A program made the position numbers and the translations under genes. A stretch of 64,000 nucleotides of DNA from Streptomyces sp. WZ.A104. Its GTDB lineage: Bacteria > Actinomycetota > Actinomycetes > Streptomycetales > Streptomycetaceae. The DNA is taken from NCBI RefSeq assembly GCF_002382885.1, contig NZ_NWVL01000012.1, forward strand, positions 1 to 64,000, in the 5' to 3' direction. Every line of letters starts with the position of its first letter. Positions within the stretch are counted from its first letter, which is position 1. A model generated the notes under the pieces. It did not search any database. It was not told where the DNA came from and saw only the letters and a program-made list of their open reading frames with translations. Shown piece after piece: positions 42,501 through 51,365 of this stretch.

Positions 42501-44060
42501 TCAGGCAAGCGCCATGACGATCGGGTCGTGACTGGTCAGCAAGCTCGTCTTCGCGAACGAGCTGGGGAGCGTGCTCTGAGAGTTGAGGTACGCAGCCCGC
42601 ATGAATGCTGTGCCGAGGAGGTGGAAGTTGGCGGGAGCGGAGGGCGCCCAGTTCTCGACGAAGTGGTAGTAGAAGTCCGTCGCCGAGCCGGCCGACAACA
42701 GGAAGGCTGCCCAGTAGCGGCCGGGCTGCATCGCGTAGGGCGCGGTGAGGCTGAAGGGGACGGCGCCCGTGTGGTTGTTCACGATGTCGGTCGGAGTGCC
42801 CGGCTCCTGCCCGGCTCCAGGCACAGGATTGGCGGAGCCGCCAAGAGGGGTGCTTCCGGTCCAAGCGACCCGCGAACCAGCCTCGTTGTAGATGCCCGCG
42901 AAGAAGCGGGCGGCCGGAATGATCGCGGACCCGCCCCATCCGCGAGCGAAGACGACAACCTTGCTTACCGTGGTCGGCTCCGTGATGTTGATGCCGGCCA
43001 GGTAGAGGCGGCCGACAGTGGCCGCCTTCAGGGCGTTTCGCTTCGTCGAGCCGCCCGAGTCGATGTACGCCTTCCAGTCGAAGGCGTTGGGGATGGTGGC
43101 CGGGTCGTGGGACCACGCCTGGAAGCCGAGGGCTTGCGGGCTCCACGAGTTCCGGGTGGCGCCGCCGACCGTCACGACCCGGCCGTCCGTCTGCCGGACC
43201 TTCATCACTCCAGATTCGGAGTAGGCGACGACACCGTTCGTTGGGTTGGTCGACGGGACGGTTGAGGCGTTCTGCATCCCCAGAACGCGAACGCCGCCAC
43301 CGAAGGGCGTGGTCGTGTCACCGACGCCCACGTTGTAGAACGTAGCGCGGTGGCTGTTGCTGTACGGGTGGCCGGCATCTGTGACGCGGAAGTACGTAGC
43401 CGGGTCGCTGCTCCCGAACGCGGTGAACGCGTGCCCGGTCGTGGGCTTGATTTCCTCATGGCCGGTGAGGGTGCCGCCTGCCGTCGGCAGTGCACTTACG
43501 TCGGCGGCAGTGAGCACGGGGTCAGGGCCAGGCTTGCCGTTGACAGTGTTGACCGATCCGTCGCCGGGGTCGCCCTTCGGTCCCTGCGGGCCGGTGTCGC
43601 CCTGCGGACCCTTCAGGTTGCCGATCGAGGAGCCCCAGCCGGACGCGCCGCGCTGCCAGATGTCGCCCGTGTCGGTACGCAGGAGCATGTCTCCGGGGCG
43701 AGTATCGGCGCTTGGGGTCGAGCTGGTGTTGACGTACCAGGCGGCGCCGCGCACGTCGCCCGAGATCTTCGACCAGTTACCCGCGGACTTCGTCCAGTGT
43801 GTGACGGTCGTGCTGGTGACGCCGAGGAAGGTCTTCGTCTCGAACTGGGTGTAGACATCGCCGTCCGCGCCGAGGGCGGTGGCGGGTGCGGTCGTGCCGC
43901 TGTAGACCTTGGTGCCCGCCGGTCCGGCGTCGCCCTTGGGTCCTGCTGGTCCGGTGGAGCCCGCAGGGCCCGTGTCGCCCTTGGGGCCTTGAGGACCGGT
44001 GGCTCCGGTCGGTCCGACGACTCCCGCGTCTTCGGGGGAGGGGTAGAGGGAGAGGCCCAT
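42501..44060 (-). CDS. Collagen-like tail fibre protein
   Basis: This 519-residue protein has two blocks of collagen Gly-X-Y repeats (VGPTGATGPQGPKGDTGPAG, and later NLKGPQGDTGPQGPKGDPGD). The first is at residues 15-50 and the second at about 145-165. They flank a small globular segment (TKVYSGTTAPATALGADGDV...). A large beta-rich C-terminal receptor-binding region of about 330 residues follows. ATG at 44060 overlaps the stop of the upstream gene by one base. Confidence 0.85.
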   Translation of the reverse strand: MGLSLYPSPEDAGVVGPTGATGPQGPKGDTGPAGSTGPAGPKGDAGPAGTKVYSGTTAPATALGADGDVYTQFETKTFLGVTSTTVTHWTKSAGNWSKISGDVRGAAWYVNTSSTPSADTRPGDMLLRTDTGDIWQRGASGWGSSIGNLKGPQGDTGPQGPKGDPGDGSVNTVNGKPGPDPVLTAADVSALPTAGGTLTGHEEIKPTTGHAFTAFGSSDPATYFRVTDAGHPYSNSHRATFYNVGVGDTTTPFGGGVRVLGMQNASTVPSTNPTNGVVAYSESGVMKVRQTDGRVVTVGGATRNSWSPQALGFQAWSHDPATIPNAFDWKAYIDSGGSTKRNALKAATVGRLYLAGINITEPTTVSKVVVFARGWGGSAIIPAARFFAGIYNEAGSRVAWTGSTPLGGSANPVPGAGQEPGTPTDIVNNHTGAVPFSLTAPYAMQPGRYWAAFLLSAGSATDFYYHFVENWAPSAPANFHLLGTAFMRAAYLNSQSTLPSSFAKTSLLTSHDPIVMALA

Positions 44061-44365
44061 CAGGCAGCCACCTCCGCGCCGCTGATGTGGACGTAGCCGC
44101 CGACCGCGTTGCCCTGAATTTCGATGGTGTCGCCCGCGTTGAGTACCTGCGACGTTTCGAGCGTGAGCAGGCCCTTGGGGGCGATGCCCACGGAGGCGAG
44201 GGCGGGAACGCCCGCGAGGCGGAGCGTCAGCATGGCTGCCGAGGTCCCAGGGTTGGTGGCGACCACGTTCGTTATGACGGTGGTCAGGTTGTCTGGGACG
44301 GTGTAGGCCACCGTCATGGCTGCGGGGATCGCTCCCCGGAACAGGGTCTTGGGCGTTACCGCCAT
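44060..44365 (-). CDS. Small phage tail-associated protein
   Basis: This 101-residue beta-rich protein begins MAVTPKTLFRGAIPAAMTVA and contains VPDNLTTVITNVVATNPG. It is coupled to its neighbours (TGAATG upstream, TGATG downstream). The pattern fits small baseplate or capsid-decoration-like proteins placed before fibres; no family is certain. Confidence 0.65.
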   Translation of the reverse strand: MAVTPKTLFRGAIPAAMTVAYTVPDNLTTVITNVVATNPGTSAAMLTLRLAGVPALASVGIAPKGLLTLETSQVLNAGDTIEIQGNAVGGYVHISGAEVAA

Positions 44366-45559
44366 TCACCACACTCCCATGAGGGTCATGATCTTGAGGT
44401 CTGTGTCGCCGCCCGATTCGGCGGTGCGCTCCAGCGCGGAGACGCGGGATTCGGTGCTCGACACCCGATCGGCGAGTGCGGCGTTCGCGTCGAAGCCGGT
44501 GGGGTCGCCGAGGGTGGCGCCGAGGCGGAAGCCGTCCTCGTCGGCCTTGATCACCACTCCGCTCACGGTGGACGAGAGTTCCTGGCCTCCGGCGATGACA
44601 GTGACTCGGTCGCCCATGCCCCAGTCGCGGCCGTAGTCCATGAAGGCCGCGTCCTCGATGGGTACGGCCTGAACCGCGACGGCCGTTGAGCCCTCGTCGG
44701 CAAGGAGCTCGTCACCGGCCTGAGTCAGCTCGGCAAGATCGTTGGTGTTGCGCTGGTCCACGAAGCGTTCGATGCGGCGGCCCCAGTCGGCTTCCGCGCT
44801 GGTGGAGGTGTCGTTGTCGACCGCGACGAACGTGCGGTCCGCAAGGTCGCCTTGCCCGGCGACGATGACGCGGGTTGCTCCGGGAGGGGAGACCGCGACG
44901 CGCTGGCCGGACAGGGTGCCGGCCAGTACGTCGAGGCGGACTTCCCGCGTGCGGTCGGCGACCTCGTACGTTTCGAAGACCAGTTCGTGGCCGCGCTGCA
45001 CGATGCGGAAGCCCAGGTCCGCGGTGAGGCCGATCTCGGTGAGGAGCTGCCCGAGCTGGGGGAAGCGGGCGGACTTGGTGATGATCGGGCCGCGTGCGTA
45101 GTCGGCCCCCAAGGTCAGGCTGGCGCGTCTGCGGGGTGCGGGTGCGAGCGGTCCGCAGTTGGCGGCGACGTAGGCGTGCATGAGCGACTCGGCCGGTCCC
45201 GTACGGGTGTCGTGGCCAGTGCTCTGGGTGGTCACGTCCGGGTTCGTAGGCTCGGGCCAGGCGAGCATGTCGGCGAGGACGCAGGTGTCGGAGATGCCCT
45301 TGAAGGCGATGGAGCCGCGCCGGTCGTCGGCGGTGGCCGCGTACTCCGAGGCGGACACGGGGCCGGACATCAGCACATCGGACGGGCCGGTGATCACGAC
45401 CCCGGCACCGGGCAGCCGCAGGGCGTCCGCGAGGGGATGCTCGCTGGGCAGCCGCAGTGCCCAGGCGCCGACGTTGTTGAATGTTTCCTCGACGGTGAGG
45501 GCGAGTTCCTCGGGCCGGATCAGGCCCAAACGGGAGAGGGCCTTGTCCCGCACCTCCAC
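44366..45559 (-). CDS. Siphovirus tail protein (ReqiPepy6 Gp37-like)
   Basis: This 397-residue baseplate-hub-type protein begins VEVRDKALSRLGLIRPEELA and has the segment PLADALRLPGAGVVITGPSD. It resembles the Gp37-like family that follows Dit in many siphoviruses and forms the tail-tip hub. A stop in frame lies 29 bases upstream of the chosen GTG at 45559; no good ribosome site is seen, and a CTG seven codons upstream is the only other start. A C-terminal coiled coil (RVSSTESRVSALERTAE) is visible. Confidence 0.75.
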   Translation of the reverse strand: MEVRDKALSRLGLIRPEELALTVEETFNNVGAWALRLPSEHPLADALRLPGAGVVITGPSDVLMSGPVSASEYAATADDRRGSIAFKGISDTCVLADMLAWPEPTNPDVTTQSTGHDTRTGPAESLMHAYVAANCGPLAPAPRRRASLTLGADYARGPIITKSARFPQLGQLLTEIGLTADLGFRIVQRGHELVFETYEVADRTREVRLDVLAGTLSGQRVAVSPPGATRVIVAGQGDLADRTFVAVDNDTSTSAEADWGRRIERFVDQRNTNDLAELTQAGDELLADEGSTAVAVQAVPIEDAAFMDYGRDWGMGDRVTVIAGGQELSSTVSGVVIKADEDGFRLGATLGDPTGFDANAALADRVSSTESRVSALERTAESGGDTDLKIMTLMGVW

Positions 45560-45581
45560 GGTCAGGTCGGAGAGCTTCAGG

Positions 45582-46430
45582 TCAGATCACCATCCACTTC
45601 CTTGGCCGCCAGGAGCAGACGACCTTCGAGGCCGCTGTCGTGTCGAGGAGTCTCACGGTTGCCGTCGTGGTCCCGGCTGGGACTGTCCAGAAGCGCGGGG
45701 CTGTCCCCACGTCCGTGTACCGGTTGGCTCCTGCGTGGTCGGTGACCGTGCCCTGGCGCGTGTCGACGATCAGCCGCTCACCCGCCAGCAGGCGACCGTT
45801 CCATGTCAGGGCCTCACCGGTAGGCGAGACGACTTCGAGGTTCGAACCTGGGCCATGCACTTCCCACACGGGATAGGCCGGGGCGTCCCCGGAGTTCTCC
45901 AGGGTGATTTCACCAATGGCCTGCGAGGCGGCCAGCGGTACGGCGGCGAGAGACGACAGCAGAGACGCCGCCCCCTGGTCGCCGCCGACTGTCTGGGTGG
46001 ATACGGTCGAGGCAGTGAAGTAGGGATCGGCGGCACGCACGGTGATCACGGTCTGTACGTCGTGCTGGGTTCCGGCGAGGTCGATGTCGCCGCCACCGAT
46101 CCGGTAGACGGCTGTGGACCAGCGCACCTCCTCGTCGTCGATGATCACGAGGCTCATTTCGTCGGCCACGGCGCGGGCCAGACGTGAGACCAACTCGCGT
46201 AGGTGGCTGCGGTCGTGGCCGACGATGTCGAGGGGGATGTCGATGTCTCGGGACAGGACCCGTTGACCGCGCCAGCGGGCCCCGTCCCCGGCTCCTTCGA
46301 GCCACTGAGCCGAGACGGCGGGGAGACCGAAACCGGTCAGCCCCGCCGTGGCCTGAAAGCCGTAACCGCTGTCCGCGACGCCATTGAGGTCCAGCACGTC
46401 ACGCGCGGTTTCCAGGCGGAGTTGCGTCAC
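45582..46430 (-). CDS. Distal tail protein (Dit-like)
   Basis: This 282-residue siphovirus Dit-type protein has an N-terminal domain with VTQLRLETARDVLDLNGV and GGDIDLAGTQHDVQTVITVR. A C-terminal galectin-like/beta-sandwich domain includes GDAPAYPVWEVHGPGSNLEV and TWNGRLLAGERLIVD. GTG at 46430 overlaps the tape-measure stop (GTGA). The position between tape measure and tail hub is canonical. Confidence 0.8.
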   Translation of the reverse strand: MTQLRLETARDVLDLNGVADSGYGFQATAGLTGFGLPAVSAQWLEGAGDGARWRGQRVLSRDIDIPLDIVGHDRSHLRELVSRLARAVADEMSLVIIDDEEVRWSTAVYRIGGGDIDLAGTQHDVQTVITVRAADPYFTASTVSTQTVGGDQGAASLLSSLAAVPLAASQAIGEITLENSGDAPAYPVWEVHGPGSNLEVVSPTGEALTWNGRLLAGERLIVDTRQGTVTDHAGANRYTDVGTAPRFWTVPAGTTTATVRLLDTTAASKVVCSWRPRKWMVI

Positions 46431-49400
46431 CAGCCCGCCCTTGCTCGGCTCGTTGCCGCGAACAGATCCTCTTCGGACGAGAGGGAACTGCCGGGCGCCG
46501 CGTAGTAGTTGAGTACCTTCGTCACGCCTGCATCGCTTGCCGAAGCGGCGAGCGAACCCGTGAGGTGGCGCGAGGTGCCGACTGCGCCCCTCACCTGGCC
46601 CACCCCGGGCGGCTCGAACTCCGTGCCGGCCACTTCGCGGGTCAGGCCGTGAAGGGAGTCCCGTACGGCGTCGTAGCGGGATTCGAGGCCCGTGATGAAG
46701 CTGTCGATCACGAGCTGACCGGCGCCCGTCAGGAGGGTGGCATCCCGGGCCGGGGGGCCCTTCCAGGACGTGAGCTTGTCCGTCAGGTTGCCGAGGGTGT
46801 CCTTGACGCTGTCGAACATGCCGGTGATGCCGGTGATGAAGCCCTTGATGAGCTGGATTCCGGCGTTCTTCAGGGTGGACCCCAGGTTGCCCAGAGCGTC
46901 CTTGGCCTTCTGGGGCAGGCCCCGGACCTTGTCCACGGCCTTGCCCAGCCATTCCGTGACGGTGGAGACCATCTCGCGGAACTTCGCCTTCGTCGTCGAG
47001 ACGACGTTCGCCCAGCCCTGAGTGAAGTACGACTTGATGCTGGACAGGCCGCTCAGGGCACGGGAGCCGAGATTGGAGAAGAAGGAGGTGAAGCCCGAGC
47101 TGATCGCGTTCCACGCGTCCTTGCCGAAGTTCTGCACGGCCTTCCAGCCGTCCTTGAATGCGGTGCCGATCGCGGTCAGGCCCTTCTTCGCCGCGCCAAG
47201 AACACCGACCGACAGCCACGTGATCAGGGCGCCGAGGATGACGTCCCAGAGACCCTTGAGGAACTGCCAGATGCCATCCCAGAGATCCTCGAAGCCCTGC
47301 TTCAAGGTGTCCCAGTTGCCGGTGAAGATCCCCTTGAACAGGCCGATCCAGATCTCGAACCAGCCCTTGATGATGTTCCAGACGCCCTTGAAGATCTCGA
47401 CGAAGCCTTCGAGGACGAGTGCGACGCCGTTGATCGCGGCCACCAAGGTGCCGGCCAGCAGCTCGGCGACGAACTGAATGATCGGCACGAGTACCGGCAT
47501 CAGGAAGTCGATCACTGCCTTGAGCGCTTCGAGGAACGGCATCAGGGCCTCGACCAGCCGCGCGAACGCCTCCTGGAGCGGGGGCAGCACAGCCTGAGCC
47601 AGCTCCAGCACCATCGGAATCAGCGGCACGATGACCGCTTCGAGGAGCTTCAGCAGGATGTCGACCAGGGGCATCGCTGCCGTGACGAGTCCGGAGAGGA
47701 ACTCGGCGAGGACCGGCAGGATCGGCGCGAGGCCCCCGATGAGCTGCGCGGCGAGCGGAGCGACCGCAGACATGATCGTGGTGAACAGCTCGGCGACCGG
47801 CGGCAGGATGGCCGACAGTGCCGCGAAGGCCGCTCCCAGCGCCTCCCCGATGATCGGGACGAGCGGTGCCAGGATCGGCGCGAGCTGCTGGAGGGCCTGG
47901 GTGAGGGCTCCACCCAGGAGCTCGATGATCGGGGTGACTGCCGGGGCCAGCGCCACGAACGCGTTCGCCAGAGGCACCAGGGCGGCGGCCACGAGCGGGC
48001 CGAGCATGGCGGCGAACGTGCCGATGACCTGCATCAGTGCGCCGAGCGCCTCGCCGAGCGGTGCCATCGCCGGAGCAAGGGCGGTAACAGCGGCCTGAAG
48101 GCCGTCGAACATCGCCTTCACGCCCTCGGTGACCGCAGGCTGCGCCAGCGCGGAAGCGACCGCGCCCAGGGCGGTTCCGATGATGTCGCCGACCTGGGGC
48201 AGGACTTCGGTGAGGAGCTGACCCAGCTCGGTGAACAGACTCTTGACCGCCGGGCCGGACTGGGTGGCGATGTTGTTCATCGCCTCGTGGGCAGCCGCGA
48301 ATACGTCGGTCAGACCGCTTTGGAAGCCGGGGCTGTCCACAGCGCTGTGGATGCGCTCAAGGGTGTCGGCCATCATGCCGAGGGAGGAGCCCCCGGCCGC
48401 CTCGGCAGCGCGGGCGATGCCCGCGAAGATGCCCCCCAGGTTGGACAGCACTCGCCCGAGATCCTTGAGGTTCTGGACGCCTTCCTTGATCCAGCGATCG
48501 AGGCTGCCGTCCGCTTCCGCCTTGGTGAGGAACTCGGAGAAGCGCGCCGAGATGTCGACAAACCACTGGGCCAGCTCGGGCAGATAGGACGTGCCGACGC
48601 GGCCGAGGACCGTGATGACGTTGGCGTACGCTTCGGTGCCCGAAGTGGCGATGGTGATGGACGACGACAGGTCGTCGAACATCTGCTTCAGAGCCGGGTC
48701 CAGCGCGCCCTTGAGCGAGGCGGCCAGGCCCCCGAAGAACCCTCCGAGCTGCGTCGCCGTCTTGGCGACGCCTGCCGTGAACTCCGGGAGGAGCTCGTCG
48801 ACCATCTCCCGGATGGGCTTGGTCGCCTTAGCCCAGAAGTTGTTGGAGATCGTGTCCTGAAGGGCTGAGAGCTGCCCCTTGACCTCGGGGAGGATCTTGT
48901 TGAAGTCGCGGAAGGCCGCGATGGTCACGCCCAGCCCCACGGCCATGCCGCCGAGCAGGCCCGGCAGGAGCAGGGACAGGGAGCCGATCGACGCGAGCGA
49001 CGACGACAGGGCAGCTAGGTTGGAGGCTGCCGTCAGGCCCCAGCCCGCCAGGCCAGCAATCGCCAGCGCGAGGGAGCCGATGATCGGAATGTTCTTGTCG
49101 AGGTTCCTCAGCAGGTTGCCGAGCTTCTCGAAGATGTTGTTCAGCACCCGCGCACCGGACAGTGCGGCGAGCGCGGTAGCGACCTTCGCGACGGCGGCCT
49201 CGTTGAGCGTGGGCAGGATCGACACCGTGCGGGGCCGGGTGAGGTGTGCCAGCCGTGCGGACACGGCAGTCGTAGCACCGGTCGGGAAGTTCAGCTCGAC
49301 ATCGACCTTGACCGGGCTGATGTGCTTGGCCCAGTCCTCGATGTCCTTCTTGGTCTTCTCCGCAGACTCCTCGTCCAGGACCAGGGCGACCTTGCCTGCG

Positions 49401-49735
49401 CCGCGTACCTCGTCGATCTCGAAGGCGATCTTGCGATCATTCGCCTTGGACTGGAGCTCACGAGCGGCGCGCTCGACGGCTGTCCGCATACCGTGCGTCG
49501 AGATCGTGGTGTAGAACCGGATCTTGCGCGAGTCCGTGGAGCGGTTGTCGCGGTTGATGTCCCGGACCGCTTCCAGGACGCCCCTGCGGGCGCCGGAGGT
49601 GTCGATCTTCGTGCCGATCGTCACCTTGAGCTGCTGCTCTATCCGCTCCAGCTCGCGTTTGGCCTTGTCCTTGAACTCGGACGTGTCGGGGAGGACGCGG
49701 ATGGAGATCCGGCCGACTACCTGGCCCGCTGGCAT
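46427..49735 (-). CDS. Tail tape measure protein
   Basis: This 1102-residue protein is the longest phage gene in the window. The N-terminus (MPAGQVVGRISIRVLPDTSE) leads into coiled coil and a conserved charged region. A hydrophobic segment follows (residues about 215-290, IIGSLALAIAGLAGWGL). The long middle is made of Ala/Leu/Pro-rich repeated helices (SAILPPVAELFTTIMSAVAP-like). An aromatic part has regular Trp spacing (WNIIKGWFEIWIGLFKGIFT). No muralytic motif was found. It fixes tail length and is ejected before DNA. Confidence 0.92.
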   Translation of the reverse strand: MPAGQVVGRISIRVLPDTSEFKDKAKRELERIEQQLKVTIGTKIDTSGARRGVLEAVRDINRDNRSTDSRKIRFYTTISTHGMRTAVERAARELQSKANDRKIAFEIDEVRGAGKVALVLDEESAEKTKKDIEDWAKHISPVKVDVELNFPTGATTAVSARLAHLTRPRTVSILPTLNEAAVAKVATALAALSGARVLNNIFEKLGNLLRNLDKNIPIIGSLALAIAGLAGWGLTAASNLAALSSSLASIGSLSLLLPGLLGGMAVGLGVTIAAFRDFNKILPEVKGQLSALQDTISNNFWAKATKPIREMVDELLPEFTAGVAKTATQLGGFFGGLAASLKGALDPALKQMFDDLSSSITIATSGTEAYANVITVLGRVGTSYLPELAQWFVDISARFSEFLTKAEADGSLDRWIKEGVQNLKDLGRVLSNLGGIFAGIARAAEAAGGSSLGMMADTLERIHSAVDSPGFQSGLTDVFAAAHEAMNNIATQSGPAVKSLFTELGQLLTEVLPQVGDIIGTALGAVASALAQPAVTEGVKAMFDGLQAAVTALAPAMAPLGEALGALMQVIGTFAAMLGPLVAAALVPLANAFVALAPAVTPIIELLGGALTQALQQLAPILAPLVPIIGEALGAAFAALSAILPPVAELFTTIMSAVAPLAAQLIGGLAPILPVLAEFLSGLVTAAMPLVDILLKLLEAVIVPLIPMVLELAQAVLPPLQEAFARLVEALMPFLEALKAVIDFLMPVLVPIIQFVAELLAGTLVAAINGVALVLEGFVEIFKGVWNIIKGWFEIWIGLFKGIFTGNWDTLKQGFEDLWDGIWQFLKGLWDVILGALITWLSVGVLGAAKKGLTAIGTAFKDGWKAVQNFGKDAWNAISSGFTSFFSNLGSRALSGLSSIKSYFTQGWANVVSTTKAKFREMVSTVTEWLGKAVDKVRGLPQKAKDALGNLGSTLKNAGIQLIKGFITGITGMFDSVKDTLGNLTDKLTSWKGPPARDATLLTGAGQLVIDSFITGLESRYDAVRDSLHGLTREVAGTEFEPPGVGQVRGAVGTSRHLTGSLAASASDAGVTKVLNYYAAPGSSLSSEEDLFAATSRARAGW

Positions 49736-49738
49736 GAG

Positions 49739-50137
49739 CTACCTCCCAGAGAGCCGTGCGTAGATCGCGGCTACGGAGGCCGGCTTCTTCGGTGTCGTGC
49801 TGGGTGTCGTGGATTTCGCCTTCGGGCGGGGGTAGCCAGGGATCTTCGGGACCTTGCCCTTGCCCCAGTTGCCGGTGGCCTTCGTGTTGGCGTTGAGGGC
49901 GTCGAACAGGTCGGCTGCCATGTGGCGGTCGACGCCCCAGCCGAGGAACTCTCGGCCGCCCGAGGCGAGCGCAACCGTCATGGAGGTATCGGGAAGCCTC
50001 TGCACCAGGGCCAGAACGAGTGACGGGGCGGGGCCGCGACCGGCGATCACGTCACCCAGGTCGATGCCGTAGTGGAAGCGCAGGTCGGCGTACAGGCCCG
50101 CCCCGTAGTCGTCGATCAGGCGGCAGAGGCTCAGGCT
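49739..50137 (-). CDS. Tail assembly chaperone, -1 frameshift extension (gpT-like part)
   Basis: This frame of 132 residues has no start of its own before ATC/GTG codons well inside. Read by a -1 shift at the end of the preceding gene it begins SLSLCRLIDDYGAGLYADLR, then FHYGIDLGDVIAGRGP. The text is like the C-terminal part of siphovirus G-T fusion chaperones, which guide tape measure during tail assembly. A basic Pro/Thr/Lys tail (KAKSTTPSTTPKKP) closes it. The candidate slip heptamer is at 50137-50143. An independent start at GTG 50050 would lose the conserved front part. Confidence 0.7.
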   Translation of the reverse strand, partial: SLSLCRLIDDYGAGLYADLRFHYGIDLGDVIAGRGPAPSLVLALVQRLPDTSMTVALASGGREFLGWGVDRHMAADLFDALNANTKATGNWGKGKVPKIPGYPRPKAKSTTPSTTPKKPASVAAIYARLSGR

Positions 50138-50451
50138 TCCCCCGCCTGCGTGGCCTGCCCGTAGAACTCGAAGACCTGCGCGAGGACGGCGAGGTCTTCG
50201 CCGATCTCGTCCAGCAGGGCGCTTGCCGCGGAATCATGCTCGGCCACGAGCCGGATCGCGTCGGCGAGAAGCTCCTCCTGGTCCGCGCCGTCGTTGATCT
50301 GGTCCTGGAGGGCGGTGAGCCTCTTCCGCTTCGCTTTGGACAGGCGCAGCGGATTGAGCAGGCGTACCACTCGCTCGCCGACCGCAATGTCTGTGGAGCC
50401 GTATCGGGCCTCGGCGGCGGAACGGATGTCGTCCAGGGTGTAAGAAGCCAA
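50131..50451 (-). CDS. Tail assembly chaperone (gpG-like)
   Basis: This 106-residue helical protein begins MASYTLDDIRSAAEARYGST and contains VRLLNPLRLSKAKRKRLTAL and an acidic C-terminal half (HDSAASALLDEIGEDLAVLA). Small size, place between major tail protein and tape measure, and the overlapping -1 frame identify it as the first tail assembly chaperone. TTG at 50451 has GGAAGG 9 bases upstream. The G-run GGGGGAA occurs 3 bases before its stop. Confidence 0.8.
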   Translation of the reverse strand: MASYTLDDIRSAAEARYGSTDIAVGERVVRLLNPLRLSKAKRKRLTALQDQINDGADQEELLADAIRLVAEHDSAASALLDEIGEDLAVLAQVFEFYGQATQAGEA

Positions 50452-50501
50452 GGGGGCGGACCTTCCAGTGGGTGTGTGCGTGGGGCGGACCGGGAGGAAG
50501 T

Positions 50502-50538
50502 TCCGGCGCGGACGTGGTCCGCTGGCGTCCGCGCCGGA
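50502..50538 (-). terminator. Hairpin after the major tail protein gene
   Basis: A perfect 13-bp stem TCCGGCGCGGACG has an 11-base loop. It begins 12 bases after the major tail protein stop, in the gap before the chaperone gene. Confidence 0.65.
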
Positions 50539-50549
50539 GGAGTGGAGGG

Positions 50550-51290
50550 TCAGGGGGCGGTGCCCGCCGACCAGGAGTCGCCATCCCAGTAGGCGTTGGA
50601 GCCGTCGCCGAGCACGATGTACTGGCCGGTGGTCCAAGCGGTGGTGGGGTCGGCGATGATCGAGGCGAGTGAGCCCAGGGTCGCCGCAGGTGCGGCGCCG
50701 GTCGGTGTGTAGGCGCCGGGGCTGCCGGCCGTAGCGCCTGTGGCGATCGTGCCGCCGAGCGGGGTCACGGCGTACGTCCAGGTGTTGGACCCGTACGTCA
50801 TGGGCTTCACGCCGAGCGGCAGTCCGGCGAGGCTCTCGGTGTCGGAGATCGCCATGTCGTCCGCGCGGTAGATCTCGGCCTTCGGCGCGTACAGCGCGAA
50901 GTGGTTCTCCCCGTCGATGAAGACGGCGAGGAACGCGGCCTTGGTGGGCTCGGGCTTCGCCGGGACGCCGATCGTTCCGTCCGGCAGTTCCGGGGCGTTC
51001 GCGCCGAAGTACAGGCGCAGCGCCTCCTTGTCGAACTGCTGGAGAGTGAAGGTCATCGTCTCCGTCCGCGCGCTGTACTTGGTGCGGAGGGACTGGTTCT
51101 GGAGCGTGCCGATGGTGGTGGCCTCGCCGCCTTCGGAGGTGATGCCGAAGACATCCTCCAGGCTGGTGTGCCCGACGTTGGCCCAAGGGCTCACGGGTAC
51201 AAGAAGGTCACCGGGCAGGGATGTACCGACCGGCGCGGTCAGGTAGTTGCCCGCGCCGACGACCAGGGTTGCGTTGTCGTTGAGCGGCAA
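50550..51290 (-). CDS. Major tail tube protein
   Basis: This 246-residue protein starts with TTG (MPLNDNATLVVGAGNYLTAP). It is beta-rich, with the family pattern of tail tubes (HTSLEDVFGITSEGGEATTI, TMTFTLQQFDKEALRLYFGA). A C-terminal add-on of about 60 residues (TPLGGTIATGATAGSPGAYT ... YWDGDSWSAGT) may be an Ig-like or surface domain. It is bracketed by hairpins at 51322-51349 and 50502-50538. Confidence 0.82.
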   Translation of the reverse strand: MPLNDNATLVVGAGNYLTAPVGTSLPGDLLVPVSPWANVGHTSLEDVFGITSEGGEATTIGTLQNQSLRTKYSARTETMTFTLQQFDKEALRLYFGANAPELPDGTIGVPAKPEPTKAAFLAVFIDGENHFALYAPKAEIYRADDMAISDTESLAGLPLGVKPMTYGSNTWTYAVTPLGGTIATGATAGSPGAYTPTGAAPAATLGSLASIIADPTTAWTTGQYIVLGDGSNAYWDGDSWSAGTAP

Positions 51291-51321
51291 AAAATCGTTT
51301 CCTCACTCGCGCACGCCGAAG

Positions 51322-51349
51322 ACCCGGCGCGCGGGGCTGCGGGCCGGGT
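51322..51349 (-). terminator. Weak hairpin before the major tail protein gene
   Basis: A 7-bp stem ACCCGGC / GCCGGGT has a 14-base loop. It lies in the 75-base gap between tail terminator gene and major tail protein gene. Confidence 0.35.
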
Positions 51350-51365
51350 GCGGGGTGCTGCGGGG

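Noticed and set aside
46565..48868. 767-codon open frame antisense to the tape measure gene
   Set aside because: Composition (Asp, Gln, Arg, His runs) follows from the complementary Ala/Leu codons of the tape measure repeats; no domain.
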